Part shown: positions 11,104 to 21,779 of the stretch, in pieces
Layout: each line of letters opens with the position of its first letter
Position numbering within the stretch: position 1 is the first letter of the stretch
Origin: Camellia lanceoleosa
Taxonomy: Eukaryota > Streptophyta > Magnoliopsida > Ericales > Theaceae
Direction of reading: 5' to 3'
DNA length: 64,000 nucleotides
Assembly (NCBI GenBank): GCA_025200525.1
Contig: CM045770.1
Coordinates: 88,808,084-88,872,083 of the forward strand
Translations under genes and position numbers: made by a program
Notes under the pieces: generated by a model
What the model was told of the DNA's origin: nothing
What the model saw: the letters and a program-made list of their open reading frames with translations, nothing else
The model's database searches: none

Positions 11104-11568
11104 TAGAGATGGTCATTTTGTTCCACTCTGTCTTGCACAAATTTTTTCCATCCCGAGTAAGAAATAGGGCGAGGACAGATTTTGCTTCCTCTCGTTTTAT
11201 TCGAATCCGGTCTCAATTGTATTTGTTAAATATATTTATATGTATATAATGTATAATTTAATTTTTTTATTATAATAAAATAAAAATATTAAAATATTAT
11301 ACTTAATATTAATTTTTTCTCATTTATTTTCTATCTTATATCTTATAACTTATAATTCTCATAAAGTATAAATTATTATCCGTAATATACTATATTATCT
11401 ATAATTTTTATTAATATTTTTATTTTTTAACTTATAAAATTAATCCATTCTCCGCCACACACTTGCCCCACTCTCGCCACTCCTCGATTTGTCCTTTCCC
11501 CGATATGATACGGAATGGAAATAGATTATCATAAACCGGTGTCCAAACTCAACTTGTGACTATCCCTA
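11104..11568. mobile_element. probable decayed hAT-type element
   Basis: The left end is TAGAGATGGTCA and the reverse complement of the right end is TAGGGATAGTCA. No convincing 8-bp target duplication remains and there is no coding potential. TIR style resembles the hAT elements at 14611, 17709 and 59482. Confidence 0.45.
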
Positions 11569-11616
11569 ACATAAACAGTGTTAGAACAAAATTCAGTTTA
11601 GTTATTAAAAAATGTT

Positions 11617-11747
11617 TGGTAGCTCAAAATTTTATGGCTCAAATGGTTCAAATCTGTCAAAACGACGTCGTTTTACACTCATTTATACTCAAAACGACGT
11701 CGTTGTAAGTGATTTGAACCATTTGAACTATAAAATTTTGAGCTACC
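11617..11747. mobile_element. hairpin MITE with paired AACGACGTCGTT palindromes
   Basis: The 131-bp element is an inverted repeat with ~38-bp arms: TGGTAGCTCAAAATTTTATG on the left, AGGTAGCTCAAAATTTTATA from the right end reverse complemented. The centre holds two copies of the palindrome AACGACGTCGTT about 30 bp apart. The arms relate it to the larger element at 10221-10656, which keeps one mutated copy of the palindrome. Confidence 0.75.
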
Positions 11748-11749
11748 TA

Positions 11750-12782
11750 ATATTGTTGTTATTTATTAATATTCAAAATCAAACTATTGCACGGCGTTTT
11801 ATTAATATATAAATATATATGTAAAGAATATAGAAATTAGTGTAGATTAAAGTTTTGAGTATAAATTAGTGCAAGTCAACGGTTACAATTATTTACACAT
11901 TAATCCAGGTTGATATAGCATGTGTTTTAACAACTCAAACGAATCGATCTATTGTTTGTATAATAATATTCCTATGTTAAGTGGAGTGATAAATAACTGA
12001 TTGTCTGAATAAATACGAATTTTATATAATGTATTGATCACCCCCAAATTAATTTTTTTTTTAATGAATTTTGTTTAAAAATTTAAAAATATTATACATT
12101 TTAGATGAAAGCATGTACAATAAAATATATATATATATATACAAATAAAACTCTCTTAACATGTCACATTGACAAGACCCTTTTTTTGCTTAAATTGATA
12201 TAGTACTAAATAGTTGTCACACTTTGAGGTTTTTTGAAAAGTTGATTAAAATTTATTTTTTTTTTTTAATTTTTTTGTGAGAGAGGAAAGTAGATTAAAA
12301 GCTGTGAAATGGCTTTTAACTCACTTTCTAAAATAAACGTCATGTGGGGTTGAATTATAATCAAATTATTAGGATAAATTAAATTGACTTTATTTAAAAT
12401 TTGAAAAAAATATAATGAGTTTTATAATTTTGACATAATTATATTGAATTCAGGTATCACTTGGCTTGCTTTAATAGTGAAATCTTAAGGGAAAGAAATA
12501 ATTTAACTTTTTTTTTTTTGCCGAAATAATTTAACTTGTACTAGTGGAATCTTCAGGAAAAGATTAAGAGCTCAATTAGTTGGGTACAAATAATTATTTG
12601 GTACCATTTTAATGAATAAATAAATATATATATTTTTTTATCTGCAAAACAGAAAAATAAAATTTAATATGACAATTTTGTTTAGTAAAGTTTGTTTGAA
12701 GTGAAGAGTAATTTCCGGGGGAAAAAAATATTTGAGGACACCACATTTCTACGAAATAATTTTTAGTTAGTTTTTGAACTCA
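11750..12782. other. AT-rich intergenic DNA
   Basis: No gene or bounded element is seen. An (AT)n run lies near 12127-12140. Confidence 0.5.
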
Positions 12783-13055
12783 TTAGCTTTCAGAGACCTT
12801 TGTTATCGCCGCCCTTATAGAATTCAGTAAACTCTTCAAAACTGGTGTGGTAGAGAGAAATCGATTGATATTGAGATTACCACAAGATATGGGGAGCTCA
12901 GCAGCAAAAATGAGTCCATTCTTATCCTGATCATACATCTTAAGAGCGTTCTTAAACTCTTGGAGACCTCTCTTGTTGCTATCAGAAAAGGTGCGCGCTA
13001 TCCATGCAGCAATTGACGAATTCGTTGAGATTGATGAGCAAATGCAATTTGACAA
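12783..13055 (-). pseudogene. calmodulin-like (EF-hand) gene fragment
   Basis: A 90-codon open frame contains one complete 12-residue EF-hand calcium loop, DQDKNGLIFAAE, at residues 42-53. It has D, D, N and E at loop positions 1, 3, 5 and 12, G at 6 and I at 8. The preceding FKNALKMY resembles the entering helix of calmodulin-like (CML) proteins. After the loop the similarity fades, and the expected second loop cannot be followed in frame. The start Met lies in a stretch that does not resemble CML proteins. This is most simply a decayed, truncated copy of a CML gene. A short functional one-loop protein is possible but unlikely. Confidence 0.6.
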
Positions 13056-13846
13056 TTAATGTATTTAATGGTTACAATTTTCTTTTATTAGTATTTTTTT
13101 AAAATTTTTAATAATGCCAGAAAAATAGTTAGAAAAATTAATGAGCGGCGTCCGACAATAGTCGGTTGTGACAAGTGACAATGGGTGGTGGTGGTGATAT
13201 GAACAAATAAGTAAATAAAGTGAATAAATAAATGATACGTGAACAGATAGATGAATGACATAAATTTTTTTTGGAAAATGCTTTACAAACAAAAAAAAAA
13301 TTACAAGCTTTTCTTACAAATTAATGTGGTATGGAGTAATACAATTTTAGAATGTGAAATGAGATCTAACTTACTAATATTTTGAGTGACACATCAGTTT
13401 ATAAGAAAAATTTATTTGGAAAATTTGTTTGTATAGCAGTGCTTAATTTTTTTTTATTAATTAATAATAATATAATGTTAGTGTCTGTTGAATATTTGCT
13501 TCACAATAACGGCCCAATTACCAATTTCTACGTGTTCGGTCATCATTAACCCCCAACTGGCTAGCCTTGCTCGTGGAGTCGAAAACATGGAATGGTTACA
13601 TGTATACATATATTTATAATATTATGTGGTGTTTTGAGAAGTTAGTAAAGAATTAATTTTTGAATTTTTTTTAATTTTTTAGTGATTTTTTTGGCTAAAA
13701 AAAAGTAATTTTTTTGTGTAAAAAAGTTAAAAAATTAAAAAATTGACTTTTTTAGCAACTTTTGAAAAGATCCCTATATAATATAGTTGGTGAGAGCACC
13801 AGTTTATTTTGTGTGAATTTGATTAACTAATTTTACAATAATAATA
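13056..13846. other. intergenic DNA with a decayed foldback
   Basis: Around 13630-13773 inverted blocks rich in AATTTTTTAACT are present, resembling a worn copy of the MITE family at 48099-48349. No gene is visible. Confidence 0.4.
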
Positions 13847-14007
13847 GAGAGTTTTAATTTTTGAATTTTAAAGAGAGTTTTAGTAATGTGACAAGATAAA
13901 AAGAAAAATAAAAATAAAAATATAAGCACACACATCACATTTTATGTGAGTCTCACTCTTTATCACATCACTAAAACTCTCTTTAGAGTTTCAAAATTAA
14001 AACTCTC
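13847..14007. mobile_element. foldback MITE
   Basis: Two ~53-bp arms are inverted copies: GAGAGTTTTAATTTTTGAAT at the left and GAGAGTTTTAATTTTGAAAC from the right end reverse complemented, both continuing AAAGAGAGTTTTAGT. Total length is about 161 bp, non-coding. Confidence 0.7.
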
Positions 14008-14610
14008 AATCTTTATTCCTAATTTTATTAGATAATCATTATAATAATGATAACAATCTTGTTAACGTGACCCCTCAATATCACAATATTAACCAGTGTA
14101 AAACAATTATTATTTTAAATTAATAGATAGATATAGAATACATAATTATTTAAATTTGTTAACTTCTTTTATAAGGCGTTGTTAAAAAAAAATTATAATA
14201 ATGATTAAAATTATAACAATGATTATAGAAAAAAGAAAAAAAAAAAAAAAGAAGGGAAAATGATAATTTTTTAAATAGACATTCTACATCAGTATTAAAA
14301 TTTTAATGGCAAACATCTACCATTTATGAATAAAGTTTTTTTTCTTTTTTTACTTGGACTAGAAGAAGTTTAGTTATAGAATTTGAAGGACAAGATTATG
14401 AAAATTAATTGTAAACCCACCAACAACCTTCTTCCCTCAATTATTATTATTATTATATGTCATTTTTGTCACAATCATAATTTATAAGGGAATATATATA
14501 TATATATATATAAAAGAGAGAATAATTTAGGTAAAATACTGTTTTTAATAACAAAACAAAATAACAAACTTATACTAAAAACATTTTTTTAGGGGGAAGG
14601 GGGGGAGGGG
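14008..14610. other. AT-rich intergenic DNA
   Basis: Nothing is supported apart from an (AT)n run near 14493-14512 and a G-rich tract at 14592-14610. Confidence 0.5.
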
Positions 14611-15084
14611 TAGGGGCGTAAATCTGGCCCAAACTGGCTTATCTGGACTCAGGCCTGGGCCTGCCCATGTTAGATCTCGTGGACTCTCGCCAAAATTCAA
14701 GCCAGGCCAGATTGACCCACAGGCCAAAAAATTAAGCCCATTCCTAGGCCTAAGCCCAGGGGTATTCGGACCTTGGACAGGCCGGTAGACAAGGCCTCGG
14801 GTGGGCCCGATGGGCCTGGCCTCAGACTTGGGCCGGCTTGATAATTTTTTTTTTTGTTTTTTAAAATTTTTTCTATCAAAATTTTATTATTTTTCATAAA
14901 AAATATACTGAGTCTCGGGCAGGTCGGGCCTTGAGTGGGTCTTAAGCGGGCCAATGGGTCAAGCCACGAGGTTGGGCTTTAAAACGATGGCCTAGGCCCT
15001 AGTCTAGGGGCTTGGGCCTAAACGAGCTAAGCCCATTCCAAGCCGCAGGTGAGTTTTGGGCCGCAGACTATTTTTACACTCCGA
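14611..15084. mobile_element. GGCC-rich hAT MITE, copy 1
   Basis: The left end is TAGGGGCGTAAAT and the reverse complement of the right end is TCGGAGTGTAAAAAT. The body is dominated by GGCCTAGGCC/GGGCCTGGCC-like strings, unlike the AT-rich surroundings. It is related in sequence and layout to 59482-59908. No protein is encoded. Confidence 0.6.
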
Positions 15085-15699
15085 GGGGGGTTATGCTCAA
15101 ACCAAATGGCCTTAAGTGACCGAATTCCCATTCGTTTTTAGCGAAAGAATAAAGATTAGGATCCTCTTTCCCCCCCACCCCCATTGACCCTATTTCTTTT
15201 TTGATTGGTCACTTTTTCTTTTTCTTTTTTTTTTCTCCTCCAATCACCACCCGCCATGTGTGTGTGTGGGGGTGGTGAGGGTTGAAGTTTGAGAAGGTCT
15301 AAATCACTACTGATAATATCTTGTTATGATCTATTAAAATTAATTATAATATTATTTTAATTATATTTTTTGTAATGTTTGATTATTACTTATTTTATTT
15401 TATTTTTTAATTACGACTCCTATAAAATTGAGTTGTGACATTTGTATAATCAACTCATGAAATCGAAAGTGTACACCATAGCATTACTTTCTAATAAAAT
15501 ATTCACATTTTGTCAGCTAGCTAAACTGGCCCCTCTCTAAAATTTTTACACTTCTTTTATTTCATCTTCGGAGACAAATAATTTTGTTATAGATACAAAA
15601 GTATATATAATAAAAATCAAAACACAATATCTTTGACGAAAGTGAAAATAAAATCACCTTAAATTTATTTAGAGAAATTACTATAAAAAAAATCTCAAA
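15085..15699. other. intergenic DNA
   Basis: No gene or bounded element is recognised. Pyrimidine-rich and (GT)-rich short tracts lie at about 15165-15275. Confidence 0.5.
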
Positions 15700-16030
15700 A
15701 TTTGAGCTTTATAGCAGAATAAACTCCAAATTTTTAATTTTATTAATTTAAATATTAATATTTTAATTTGTTTTCAATCTAATAATTTGTATTTTTTTCA
15801 TTAAGTAAAACTGATAAAAAATGATAATTTAATCATTAAAATTTATGAAAAATTTTATTTTAGACATTTTGCATACACCTACATTACTAAACTACCAATT
15901 TAATTTTTCGTTAATTTTACATAAAGAAAATAAGCAAGTAGTTTAGATTGAAAATCAAGTAAAAGATTAGAATTTAAATTGATAAAATTAAAAATTTATT
16001 TTCTTTCAAAATTCAAATCGTGAAAAAATG
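15700..16030. mobile_element. AT-rich long foldback element
   Basis: Arms at about 15725-15835 and 15900-16000 are inverted copies of each other. For example, AAATTTTTAATTTTATTAAT is on the left and the same block with one change comes from the right arm reverse complemented; both also share TTTTCAATCTAA. No coding capacity; exact termini are unresolved. Confidence 0.55.
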
Positions 16031-16518
16031 GAAAAAAAAATTATTAGAAAATTCTCTTTCAAGTACTTGTATCTCCCAATTAGTCCATAAAATATTCTTG
16101 TATTTCAATAAGTCATATTATTTTAAATATTTGATCTATCAAATCTTAATTTTCATATTTAAAATATTTTATAAATAATTTTATCCATACAAATATTTTA
16201 TAAACTCTTAGCAGCTTGGTGATGTGACATTTACATTAAATAAGTTTGACAGGGTGAATGTTCACCTCATAGAGCATTTGTATCAATGTGAACATTAATG
16301 TGCGTTTCACGCTGTTATTATTAAGGATATTTTGATAACTATTGTGACACTCTAATTGTTTAATTAATAAAAATAAAATAAAATGAACTAATAAGAATAA
16401 CAATAACAATAATAAAATAAATAAATAAAATATTGAAATAGTGTGTGCAAAAGTGTAATCTAATTTAGCAACATGAGTTTTATCAAAAGATAAAATGTAA
16501 TGTAAATAAGATAGTTTA

Positions 16519-17280
16519 GGCCTAGTTTGGCTTATACTATATAAGTCAAAAAGTCAAAAAGTTACTACAAAATCTAAAAAGATATCACTATTCACCCAAA
16601 AAAATAAATAAATAAATAATTTTTTTTAACAAAAAGTGACCACCGAAGTGACCACTGTGCAGCTGCTGTGTTGCAGCAGTGGATTAAAGATAAATGATTG
16701 GGTGTGGTTTGCACACACACCGCTGTTCGTCCCATGGGGCCATCACGGGTCCCGTTTTGATAATCTAAACCGTTCAATATGTAGAAATCGTCGAATACTA
16801 TATGTCTGCAAAAAATCACATTGATCGGATATCGATAACTATATGATCAGATCAGTTATGTACGACAAATGGATGGTGTTATAATTAATGATTGAAAAAT
16901 AAATAAATCTGATCAGATAACTATCGATATCCGATTAACGTAATTTTTTATAGGTGCATAGTGTTCGACGAGTTATACACATTGAACGGTTCAGATTATT
17001 AAAATGGAACCCGTGATGACCCCCATAGACCAAACAAAACCGTGCAGTGCTTTGTACAAAAAATAGCCAATAATTTCTAACTCCCATTCACACCTTCTGA
17101 TTTGTACGACTGTGGGCCACCTATCACTATTCATCTCTTACACATTTTTTTTATACAATTTTTTAATATATATTTTTTTTATAAAAATTTAAAAAGTTAA
17201 CCCAAACCTTCATATTTTTTTCTTAACTTTTTTAATCTAAAAAGACAAAAAATATATTTTTTTAGAACATCCCAAACTAA
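16519..17280. mobile_element. insertion in the 5' LTR, itself carrying a nested hairpin
   Basis: The 3' LTR shows the uninterrupted site (ATAGTTTAATTATG at about 23334-23347). In the 5' LTR this is split after ATAGTTTA by about 762 bp ending ATCCCAAACTAA, with TA on both sides. The ends share an inverted TAGTTTGG. The family is unresolved; the outer parts resemble MITEs rich in AAAAAGT repeats. Confidence 0.75.
16711..17055. mobile_element. long-hairpin transposon, second family member
   Basis: Arms of about 150 bp pair around a ~30-bp loop near 16880. Shared inverted blocks include ATAATCTAAACCGTTCAAT/ATAATCTGAACCGTTCAAT and ATCGGATATCGATA. The blocks GATAATCTGAACCGTTCA and AAAAAATCA...GATCGGATATC are also present in 9605-10025, showing one family. 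It is nested inside the 16519-17280 insertion. Confidence 0.75.
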
Positions 17281-17708
17281 TAATTATGTTAAAATTTGGG
17301 CCCAAAAGATAAATAAACAACTATCTAAACTCATCCATGGGAAGGATAAACTTCAAAAGTGTAATAATAGCTATAATATAGAGAGATTACGTGGGCTGTT
17401 ACGTGTCATCCCAAAACTTGCTAAGCAAATGTTACACCATAGTATATAAGGAGGTGTGGAGTTGTGAACGAGAATAAGAAAAACAAACAAGGAAATGGGA
17501 CGAAAATACTGTCAAGAAGGTTTTCATGGTAGAAAGAAAGAGTGGGTTATTAATTTTAAAGTACGTTATATTATATTTTAAGTTATCATATATTATACGT
17601 ATATTTTGAATTATTATAATTTATTTTATACAAATCATGTTTTATAACTTATATTTATATTTCAATTATATTAATTATTTTCTGAATTTCATTTGCTTAT
17701 ATTGAAAC

Positions 17709-18592
17709 TAGGGGTGGGCGCGGGTCGGTTGTAGCCATGGAACTTTCAATCCGTCATCCGTCCGCTAGATTGGTGGATTAGAAAATTAATCAAGATTCGC
17801 TCGCCAATCCAGGATGTGGATTGAGCGGATTGGCGAATGGATGAGAATCGGTTTGGCTGTTTAAAATTTTATAAATTTTCAACATAATTCAACTTGTGCA
17901 TTTTCTCCACAAAAAAAAAAAAAAAAAAAAAAAAAAAATTACAGTCAATAACTTAATAGAGTATTACAATCACTGCATGCCTTATCTAAAAAAAGAAAAT
18001 TTGAAACTTTATCCACATATTACAATCACAACATGCCTCATCCACATAAAGTATTATAATCTGTGGTTCTTAAAATTAAAAAAAATTCAAACCACCAAAA
18101 CCATGAACAAAGCAGTAATAGAGATTATATGCCTCTGTATTGTTACATTCGTATCTGTTTTTGAAAACAAAAATCATCCAGCATATATAATATTTTTTAT
18201 TTATTATTTTTAGAGTTAGATTTAAAAACTAAAATATATAGATAAATAATACATTTATTTTTTTCAATTCAAAAAATATATTTAAGTTGAAAACTCTTTT
18301 TCAACATAATATATTCAATATAATATTTAAACTCTTTTTCAATTGAAAATACAAATAGAATATATAAACAAATTGAAAACACAAGGTCTTACAAATTACT
18401 AGAGGTACTTGGCGGTTTGGCGGTTCGGTTGTGGCCAAATGAATCTCAAATCCGTCATCCGTCCAAAACTTGGCGGATTGGAAAAAATCAATCCGCAACC
18501 GTTCGCTCGTCATCACGCATCCGTCCAAAATGCAGCAGATCAGTTCGGTTCGGTTGGTTTGGGCAGATCGGTATATTCGCTGTTCACCCCTA
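17709..18592. mobile_element. hAT non-autonomous element in the 5' LTR
   Basis: A perfect 8-bp target duplication, ATTGAAAC, lies at 17701-17708 and 18593-18600. The left end is TAGGGGTGGGCGCGGG and the right end is the inverse of TAGGGGTGAACAGCG. The 3' LTR carries the empty site (ACTGAAATCTATGG). The interior has a 29-bp poly(A) tract and a repeated GCGGATTGG-type motif in inverse orientation near each end, but no transposase. Confidence 0.9.
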
Positions 18593-19344
18593 ATTGAAAC
18601 CCATGGATATATTTTTTTAAATTTTAGAAATTATTTGACAATGATTTTGTAAACAATTATTTTCTGTAAATATGGGAGTCCCATGCCTTGGAGGATTTAA
18701 ATAACTATTAGCCTCTATTTGGCCTCTATTTGGCCACTTTGTGATCCTCTGTTTGTCATGGATCCATTGACCTTTGTTCTAACTATCACTTCTGTGACCT
18801 TTGTTCGGTTCTGTTCTATACTGTGATTATGGTTATTTATTTATATAATTTACGTATTTCAGTTTTTGTCAGTTTAAATAATTTGTTTATTCAAATTAAG
18901 TTATGTAAATGTTTTACCTTAACTATCTATTCATAGTTATTTTGTGTTCCCTATACTCTTGACATAATATTTCTCACTCTGCTGTGTGCTTATAGCTGTT
19001 ACCCTTTCAAGTGATGAGATATAAGGAAAACCTATAATCTTGTGTAGTGAAACTCGCACAAGAATTTAATGCTGATTCGTTATTTTCTTTATTTTCTTTT
19101 CTTTTCTTCCTTTTTTTTTGTTTTTGTTTTTGTTTTTTTTTACTGAGGAACAGTCACTGAATAATAAAATAATAAAAGCCCTATAGATGTATTTTCTTTT
19201 ATCAAAATAGTAAAATGAAGTAAATTTTCTTCCATTTTACCTCTGCCTACGTCATTTAAATTGTTACGATTTGAATTATTTAGTAAGTTGCGATTCCAGT
19301 CCTAAGCCCCTGGGGCTGGGCCATAACAAAGGTAGTATCAGAGC

Positions 19345-20222
19345 AATGATGAGAAATAAAAAATAAATATTTATCTGCGACGTTAGCCCTTTAATGTAAA
19401 ATCTCATGTTTGTACTATGACTAATTTTGGTGATGTAAGAATGTCCGATTTGAATCTTAATAAGGCTTTTTGGAAGGAGCTCAGGGCAATAAATTTGGAG
19501 GACATCTTAGCAGAGCACCACACCCCCACCTTACCGGAAGGATGAGGTGACTCGGAAGATATAGTTAGGAGACTACATCCGCACCTTCCCAATTGATGGG
19601 TCGTCCAATCTATATATAGATCGATCCTCTTGATGTACCATACTTATTATGGAGGTAGAGCCGCACCTACACGTGCGGACTATATCTCGGACCCATTCAC
19701 ATTCTCACCTTGTCTCAGATATGACCGCACTACATCATTAGCCCTTTGCTCCAGATTTTGTTGCAAGAGGAAATGTGTACCTCGAGAATTACATTTTCAC
19801 CAATGTCCCTAATCCATTGGAAATTATTAATATTCAAAATGTTGATTTTAGCAGTGGCTTATCATACATCAAGATACCTAGTTGGATTGTTGATCGAGCA
19901 TTCTGGAGGTACATACCGTCTGGCCCACAATCTAGGCGTGGATGTGTTTTGGAGTGGTACGATTAGGGTGAGAATTTGAGCTTTTATGTAACACTACTTT
20001 TCATGGTTGTTTGATCCACCCATCTAGACCTTGTAAAGAAGAATTCTTTTTGTGTGCTAACCATGATCGGTTCTGATCCTTCTTTTGTTTTTGTACCACA
20101 GGGATGAGACACTAACACAATTTTTGATTTTTGGAACAAGGATATACCATTTCATTTGCAAAAATAGTAAAGTTGGTATTTTATATCTATACTACATTAT
20201 AATATATATGCTGTGTTAGTGT
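19345..20222 (+). other. gypsy internal region where gag is expected; unrecognised
   Basis: No zinc knuckle or recognisable capsid motif can be followed. Short open stretches exist (about 19746-19979) in which a tyrosine- and asparagine-rich segment is readable, but I cannot assign them to a family. Gag may be deleted, replaced or too decayed to see. Confidence 0.4.
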
Positions 20223-20564
20223 GTGTGTGTTTATTTAACTCATGGTCTTTTTGACTTTGGCTCAACTCATTCTTTTGTTGCACCACACTTTGTTTCCAAG
20301 TTGGCATTGGCACCCGAACCCTTAGGATACATATTGTTTGTTTCTTTTCCTTCTGGTAATTCTGCATGTAGTACTGCTGTATACAGATTATGTACTATAT
20401 CCTTAAAAGGCCAAACCTTATACGTAGACTTGATTCCCCTCCGCATTGGAAACTTTGATGTGATCTTAGGGATGGATTGGCTGGTTACCAACCACACCTC
20501 TATTGATTGTAAAGCCAAAAAAGTCTCCCTCCGGCTACTAAACCAACTTGAGCTTGTTTTTTAA
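20223..20564 (+). pseudogene. gypsy aspartic protease (retropepsin) remnant
   Basis: The frame contains DFGSTHSF where the family has a DSGATHSF-type active-site motif, so the residue after the catalytic Asp is changed. Downstream FDVILGMDWL is the characteristic second protease motif of plant Ty3/gypsy elements. The protease would mature the Gag-Pol polyprotein. The frame ends at a stop before RT and the linker to RT is deleted or scrambled. Confidence 0.8.
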
Positions 20565-20642
20565 GGAACCGAAATTTCCACCCCTCTCTGTCTTATATCC
20601 TCTATGGCAGCCCATCAACATCAAGGCACCCAAGTATTCTAA

Positions 20643-21640
20643 AAAATTGACTTGCGTTCTGACTACCATCAACTAAAAATTAAAATGGAAAGTATCGAAA
20701 AGACTGCCTTCAGAACTCGTTATGGGCACTATGTGTTTCTTGTCATGCCGTTTGGCATCACAAATGCTCAATGACCTTCATAGATCTCATGAACCGAGTG
20801 TTCAAACCTTATCTTGACAAGTTCGTTATTGTCTTCATTAATGACACTCTCATATACTCCAAGTCACCAAGAGACCATGAGCAGCACTTGCGAACAGTTT
20901 TACAAACACTATGTGATCACAAACTTTATGCCAAATTAAAGAAATGCGAATTTTGGATCACTAATATACACTTCCTCGGTCACGTCATCAACAAAGATGG
21001 CATCTCAGTTGACCTATAAAAAGTTACAACAATTGTGGACTGGCCACGATCTACTAATGTGTCAGAAATTTGAAGTTTCTTGGGTCTAGCTGGCTATTAT
21101 CAACACTTTGTGCAAAATTTTTCAAAAATAGTATCACTCTTGACCCAACTAACTCATAAGAACATGCCTTTTGAATGGACTGACAAGTAGGAGCGTTGCT
21201 TTTAAGAGTTAAAAAGCATACTTGTGTCAACTCTTATACTAGCACTTCCCGTGGGAACAAATGGGTTTGTAATTTACAGTGATGCCTCATATAATGGTTT
21301 GGATTGTGTTCTTATGAAAAATTCATTGCTTATGTTTCACGTTAACTGAAGACTCACGAGAGAAATTACCCAACCCATCATTTAGAATTGGCTGCGGTAA
21401 TCTTCACCCTCAAGATCTGGCGTCATTATCTCTATAGGGCAACCTGCGAGATTTACACTGATTATAAGAGTCTTAAATATCTGTTGACACAGAAAGAACT
21501 AAATATGAGGCAACGGTGGTGGCTAGAATTTATGAAAGACTACGATGTAGAGATCCATCACCATCAAGGCAAAGCTAACGTGGTGGCAGACGTATTGAGC
21601 CAAAAGACGACCGGAAGTTTGGCATGTACTCTTGTTTCTC
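20643..21640 (+). pseudogene. gypsy reverse transcriptase and RNase H remnant
   Basis: The RT fingers/palm are readable: DLRSDYHQL, then [16 protein letters not shown], then the catalytic box as FINDTLIYS, in which the expected FIDD has an Asn in place of one catalytic Asp. A stop interrupts just before this (about 20773), and others follow at about 21018, 21073 and 21190. RNase H continues with VIYSDASYNG, then [10 protein letters not shown] and TDYKSLKYL. This enzyme pair would copy element RNA into DNA in cytoplasmic particles. The substitutions and stops make it non-functional. Confidence 0.85.
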
Positions 21641-21779
21641 GCAAGATCAATGGACTACTCGCCAACATAACCGTGGAACCTACCTTAATTGAAGAAATTA
21701 GGGTACACCAATGTGAAGATAAACTTTTAAAGAAAAAGTATGAGGAGCAAAGAAGTGCACCCTATCCTGACTTCATTAT

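Larger units (their letters stand above)
16345..19328 (+). repeat. 5' LTR of the gypsy element, interrupted twice
   Basis: It starts TGACACTCTAATTG and ends CCATAACA just before the primer-binding site. Net length without the insertions at 16519-17280 and 17709-18592 is about 1.33 kb. Shared blocks with the 3' LTR run throughout, for example CAAAACTTGCTAAGCAAATG against CAAAACTTGCTGAGCAAATG. Confidence 0.88.
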
